A stretch of 62,338 nt of DNA. Source: Marinilactibacillus sp042660675. Its GTDB lineage: Bacteria > Bacillota > Bacilli > Lactobacillales > Carnobacteriaceae_A. A model generated the notes under the pieces. It had not been told where the DNA came from. It did no database searches and saw only the letters and a program-made list of their open reading frames with translations. This document shows, piece after piece, positions 59,585 through 62,338 of this stretch. The stretch is taken from the NCBI RefSeq assembly GCF_042660675.1, contig NZ_JBHSUL010000006.1:1-62338 (forward strand). The letters run 5' to 3'. The translations under genes were made by a program, and so were the position numbers. Position 1 is the first letter of the stretch; the number at the start of each line of letters is the position of its first letter.

Positions 59585-60727
59585 CTACTTTTTATTTTTT
59601 GCCCCTAGTTGGTATGCTCTAAAAGCCGTTTCCCCTGCTTCAATTAGTAATGCTTCTACATCAGAAATAGCTTCTTGTAGTGTCATCGGCCGATTAACCG
59701 TATCAATTACCAAATCAATCCCGCTATGATAGATTTTCGACAAATCTTTTTCTCGTCCGCCCACGATTGCAATAACAGGTAAGCCGTATTTTTTAGCTAG
59801 ACGGGCAATACCAACTGGAGCTTTACCTTGCACAGACTGTCCATCCATATTGCCTTCTCCCGTTATCACAAGATCTGCTTTCTTTAAAGCTTCCTCTATC
59901 TTGATCAGCTTCAGAACTTCTTCTATCCCGCTTGTGAGCTCAGCTCTACAAAAAACTTGCAGAGCAAATCCCAAACCACCAGCAGCACCTGATCCCGGAG
60001 CATTTTGATAATGATGACTGGTTTCTTTTTCTATTATATCTGCGTATCGCTTTAATAACTCATCAAACCGTTTGATGTCTGATTTCTGAACACCCTTTTG
60101 AGGACCAAATACGGCTATAGCACCATTTTGACCTGTTAATGGATTTGTCACATCAGACAATACATTCAAATTGACATTAGCTATTCTAGTATCTATCTGA
60201 CTAAAATCTACTCTATCTAAGCGCTCAAGTTCTCTTACACCATAGCCGATATCAACGCCTGCTCGGTCTAGTAATTTGATTCCAAGTGCTTGTGCCATTC
60301 CAGCACCACCATCAATCGTTGCACTACCACCCAATCCTATATATATGTGCTTTGCCCCTATATCCAAAGCTGCGCGTATCAATTCGCCGGTGCCATAAGT
60401 CGAAGATATGCCAGAATCACTATCTGACTCAAGGTATTGCAATCCGCTCGCTTCTGCTGTTTCAATAATAGCTGTCTCCTTGTCTATCATACCAAACCTA
60501 GCATTCACTTTCTTCCCGTACGGATCTCTAACCACTGCGTAGTGATAGCTTCCACCAGTCATTCTTACAATCGCTTCAACTGTGCCTTCTCCACCGTCAG
60601 CAATAGCAAATTCAGAAATGGATACATCTGTTGAAACACGCTTGATTCCCTTGGCAATTTGCTCAGCTACTTTTTTAGAATCAGCACTTCCTTTAAAAGA
60701 ATCAGAAGCAATCACAATGTTTGTCAT
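59585..60727 (-). CDS. Glycerate kinase (GlxK/GarK type I)
   Basis: 380 residues with the family signatures VIASDSFKGS, FAIADGGEGTVEAIV, GLGGSATIDGGAGMAQALG and GAAGGLGFALQVF. Phosphorylates D-glycerate to 2-phosphoglycerate (GlxK/GarK branch), feeding glycolysis. The upstream region has a partial cre-like half (AAACGGTTTT near 60770), which I rate as suggestive only. Confidence 0.92.
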   Translation of the reverse strand: MTNIVIASDSFKGSADSKKVAEQIAKGIKRVSTDVSISEFAIADGGEGTVEAIVRMTGGSYHYAVVRDPYGKKVNARFGMIDKETAIIETAEASGLQYLESDSDSGISSTYGTGELIRAALDIGAKHIYIGLGGSATIDGGAGMAQALGIKLLDRAGVDIGYGVRELERLDRVDFSQIDTRIANVNLNVLSDVTNPLTGQNGAIAVFGPQKGVQKSDIKRFDELLKRYADIIEKETSHHYQNAPGSGAAGGLGFALQVFCRAELTSGIEEVLKLIKIEEALKKADLVITGEGNMDGQSVQGKAPVGIARLAKKYGLPVIAIVGGREKDLSKIYHSGIDLVIDTVNRPMTLQEAISDVEALLIEAGETAFRAYQLGAKNKK

Positions 60728-60802
60728 AGATTACTATCCTCCAATTTTCATTCTGAACTTATCTTACCAAAACCGTTTCTATCCTGTATAGTTTTTTACA
60801 CA

Positions 60803-60831
60803 TTGACTTCGGCTCGTATTAGACTTAGAAT
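60803..60831 (+). promoter_or_regulatory. Promoter of the SDR gene
   Basis: TTGACT (60803-60808), 17 bases, TAGAAT (60826-60831), 55 bases before the start of the gene at 60887. Confidence 0.8.
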
Positions 60832-60886
60832 AAACGTGTATTTACTTATTAAAAGTACGTAAAATATCTAATCGGAGGATTACATC

Positions 60887-61750
60887 ATGACAATTGCCAT
60901 TACTGGTGCGACTGGACACTTAGGAAACAAAGTTCTTGAAGAATTACTATATCAAAAAGTAAACGACAGGCTTGTAGCCGTTGTTCGAAATGAAGAGAAA
61001 GCTAAAAGCCAATTTTCTACTGACATCGAAGTGCGTTATGGTGACTATAATGACTTAGCATCTCTTGTCACAGCCTTTCAAGGAATCGACAAGCTTCTAT
61101 TTATCTCTAGTCCAAGTAATGATGACATGGAAAGAACCGTTCAACATGCTACAGTTGTACGGGCTGCCAGGGATGCCGGAGTTTCTCATATTTACTATAC
61201 TAGTATTTCAAATGCGGATCATTCAACAATCTCTTTGGCTAAATTACATGTTGCAACAGAGGCCATAATTAAAGTTTCTGGACTTGATTATACATTTATT
61301 AGAAATCCTTTATACACAGAAGTATTTATAAATCCTACACTTAAAGAGTCCGTTGAATCAGGAATGCTTGTTTCAAATACAGGTTCTGGAAAGTTAAATA
61401 CTTCTAGTAGAAATGATATAGCAAAAGCTATTACTCAATTACTCATGAACGATGAGTTTAAAAAGCAGATCATTGATCTTGCAGCTTCATCAACATGGTC
61501 TTTCCAAGAACTTGCAGATACAATAAGTAAAATCAGTCAAAAAGAAGTTCACTACAAAGCTGTTTCCAAAAATGAAGCAGTAGACTATTTTACCTCTATC
61601 GGCCTTAGCGAACCTGGAGCTCAGTTCACAGCTTCTCTATACGATGCTATAGAAAAAGGCGACATTGAACAAACCCATACTGAGATTAAAGAATTGATTG
61701 GTAAAGAGACCACATTAGAAGAAGCAGTAGCGCAAGCAATATCTTCATAA
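60887..61750 (+). CDS. NmrA/YtfG-like SDR-family NAD(P)-binding protein
   Basis: 287 residues with an N-terminal Rossmann motif TGATGHLGN (7-15) and NmrA-type sequence throughout (FISSPSNDDMERTVQHATVVRAARDAGVSHIYYTSIS). It resembles quinone oxidoreductase 2 (YtfG) and other NAD(P)H-binding enzymes; the catalytic Tyr-x3-Lys of classical SDRs is replaced. AGGAGG-like site (CGGAGG) before ATG. Substrate unknown. Its promoter and the divergent glycerate kinase gene share the 159-base gap. Confidence 0.85.
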   Translation: MTIAITGATGHLGNKVLEELLYQKVNDRLVAVVRNEEKAKSQFSTDIEVRYGDYNDLASLVTAFQGIDKLLFISSPSNDDMERTVQHATVVRAARDAGVSHIYYTSISNADHSTISLAKLHVATEAIIKVSGLDYTFIRNPLYTEVFINPTLKESVESGMLVSNTGSGKLNTSSRNDIAKAITQLLMNDEFKKQIIDLAASSTWSFQELADTISKISQKEVHYKAVSKNEAVDYFTSIGLSEPGAQFTASLYDAIEKGDIEQTHTEIKELIGKETTLEEAVAQAISS

Positions 61751-61843
61751 TAATCGGTTTACTCAGAATCATCTAATTTAAGAGTAAAAAAGAAGACAGC
61801 CGCCTCTTATTAGATTATGATAGTTATAGAGAGGAGTGGTAAT

Positions 61844-62146
61844 GTGAAATTAGAACTAACAGATAATGCCATTCAATGGTTTGAAGATGAATTTTCACTA
61901 GATAATGGAAAGGCTATACGCTTCTTTGGAAAAACTTATGGTAACACAGAAGTTCATGAAGGTTTTTCAGTAGGATTAACCGTAGATGAACTCGAAGGTG
62001 AAGCTTTAGCGAAGCAAGAAGTCAATGGAATAACCTACTTCGCAGGAAAAGAAGATGACTGGTTCTTTAGTGGTTATGATCTTGAAATCGACTTTGATTT
62101 TGAAAATGAAGATCTGATTTATCATTTTCATGAAACAGCTAAATAA
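61844..62146 (+). CDS. HesB/IscA-like protein of the YneR group, no cysteines
   Basis: 100 residues from GTG 61844 with GAGGAG 7 bases upstream; an ATG at 61842 is out of frame and an upstream in-frame start at 61817 lacks a site. The sequence MKLELTDNAIQWFEDEF, GKAIRFFGKTYG and GYDLEIDFDFENEDLIYHFHE is the YneR/HesB fold. The product has no cysteine at all, so it cannot ligate an iron-sulfur cluster as A-type carriers do. Role unknown. Confidence 0.82.
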   Translation: MKLELTDNAIQWFEDEFSLDNGKAIRFFGKTYGNTEVHEGFSVGLTVDELEGEALAKQEVNGITYFAGKEDDWFFSGYDLEIDFDFENEDLIYHFHETAK

Positions 62147-62158
62147 ATCATTCAATAC

Positions 62159-62196
62159 AAAAAGCAGTTGCCCAAATATAGGGACAACTGCTTTTT
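62159..62196 (+). terminator. Terminator after the HesB-like gene
   Basis: AAAAAGCAGTTG and CAACTGCTTTTT pair perfectly around 14 bases and run into TTTTTGC. It could also serve the minus strand for the tRNA. Confidence 0.92.
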
Positions 62197-62247
62197 GCAT
62201 ATTCAACTTTAACAACATTATTCTTCCTATTCGAAGGTACAAAAAAA

Positions 62248-62320
62248 CTCCGCAAGCAGGGCTCGAACCTGCGACAACGCGATTAACAGTCGCGCGCTCT
62301 ACCAACTGAGCTATTGCGGA
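62248..62320 (-). tRNA. tRNA-Asn (GTT)
   Basis: 73 bases on the minus strand. Acceptor TCCGCAA/TTGCGGA with discriminator G, D-arm AGCTC/GAGC with AGTTGGTAGA, anticodon stem GCGAC/... with loop CTGTTAA, anticodon GTT, and T-arm with GGTTCGAGCC. No CCA is encoded. More tRNA genes may lie beyond the window edge. Confidence 0.97.
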
Positions 62321-62338
62321 ATCAAAAAATGGTATTAG

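Noticed and set aside
60765..60785. cre site before glycerate kinase
   Set aside because: Only the central AAACGGTTTT fits; the outer TG/CA positions do not, so it is not listed as a site.
1..62338. Prophage, transposon, CRISPR or defence island
   Set aside because: No integrase, transposase, direct-repeat array or defence gene seen; gene order is that of a conserved core region.

Overview
This window is a low-GC Firmicutes chromosome segment dominated by the transcription/translation core. Strong Shine-Dalgarno sites (AGGAGG), TTGACA/TATAAT promoters, a cysteine T-box, a PyrR attenuator and gene order all place it in Bacilli. The rpoB, rpoC and ribosomal protein sequences, a ComX/SigH-like sigma gene near nusG and an ECF cassette beside rplQ fit Lactobacillales; Carnobacteriaceae is my best guess but is not proven. 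Almost every gene is on the minus strand. I found no insertion sequence, prophage, CRISPR array, toxin-antitoxin pair or rRNA.

Layout, in window order; transcription runs right to left except where stated. 1-1.5 kb: a 42-codon small gene with its own promoter, then rpsI and rplM with a long leader. 1.5-4.5 kb: an accessory insert between rplM and truA (two unknown membrane proteins, an MscS channel, a P-loop kinase). 4.5-7.8 kb: truA and the energy-coupling module ecfT-ecfA2-ecfA1. 8.1-22.5 kb: the S10-spc-alpha cluster (rpsJ down to rplQ), complete except that map is missing between adk and infA. 22.9-27.4 kb: str operon (rpsL, rpsG, fusA, tuf). 27.8-35.2 kb: rpoC and rpoB, with a leader that looks like an attenuator. 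35.5-42.5 kb: RsmC-like methyltransferase, fumC, uraA under a PyrR element, a LURP-one protein, and two SEDS proteins (FtsW and RodA type). 42.8-46.6 kb: rplL, rplJ, rplA, rplK, nusG, secE, rpmG. 46.9-57.4 kb: Gx-type transporter (plus strand), sigma factor, rae1, rlmB, mrnC, cysS, gltX, ispD, PIN/TRAM protein, radA, dut. 57.7-62.3 kb: MsmK-type ATPase, maltose acetyltransferase-like gene, glycerate kinase, then two plus-strand genes (NmrA-like SDR, HesB-like) and a tRNA-Asn.

The protein-coding content is mostly orthodox. The less obvious content is RNA-level. Many of the longer gaps inside ribosomal and RNA polymerase operons hold clean inverted repeats just upstream of the next ribosome binding site: rplW/rplB, rplB/rpsS, rpsQ/rplN, rplR/rplF, rpsG/fusA, rpoB/rpoC and rplK/rplA. 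Terminator-shaped hairpins sit in the leaders of rpoB, rplJ, nusG, uraA, cysS and possibly rpsL and the small gene at 162-290. The best candidates for something undescribed are the ~135-nt folded element between rplF and rplR, the paired hairpins between rpoB and rpoC, the attenuator-like nusG leader, the perfect 19-bp palindrome between the -35 and -10 of tuf, and the small basic protein behind rpsI. None of these can be shown to be functional from one sequence; covariation and RNA mapping would decide.
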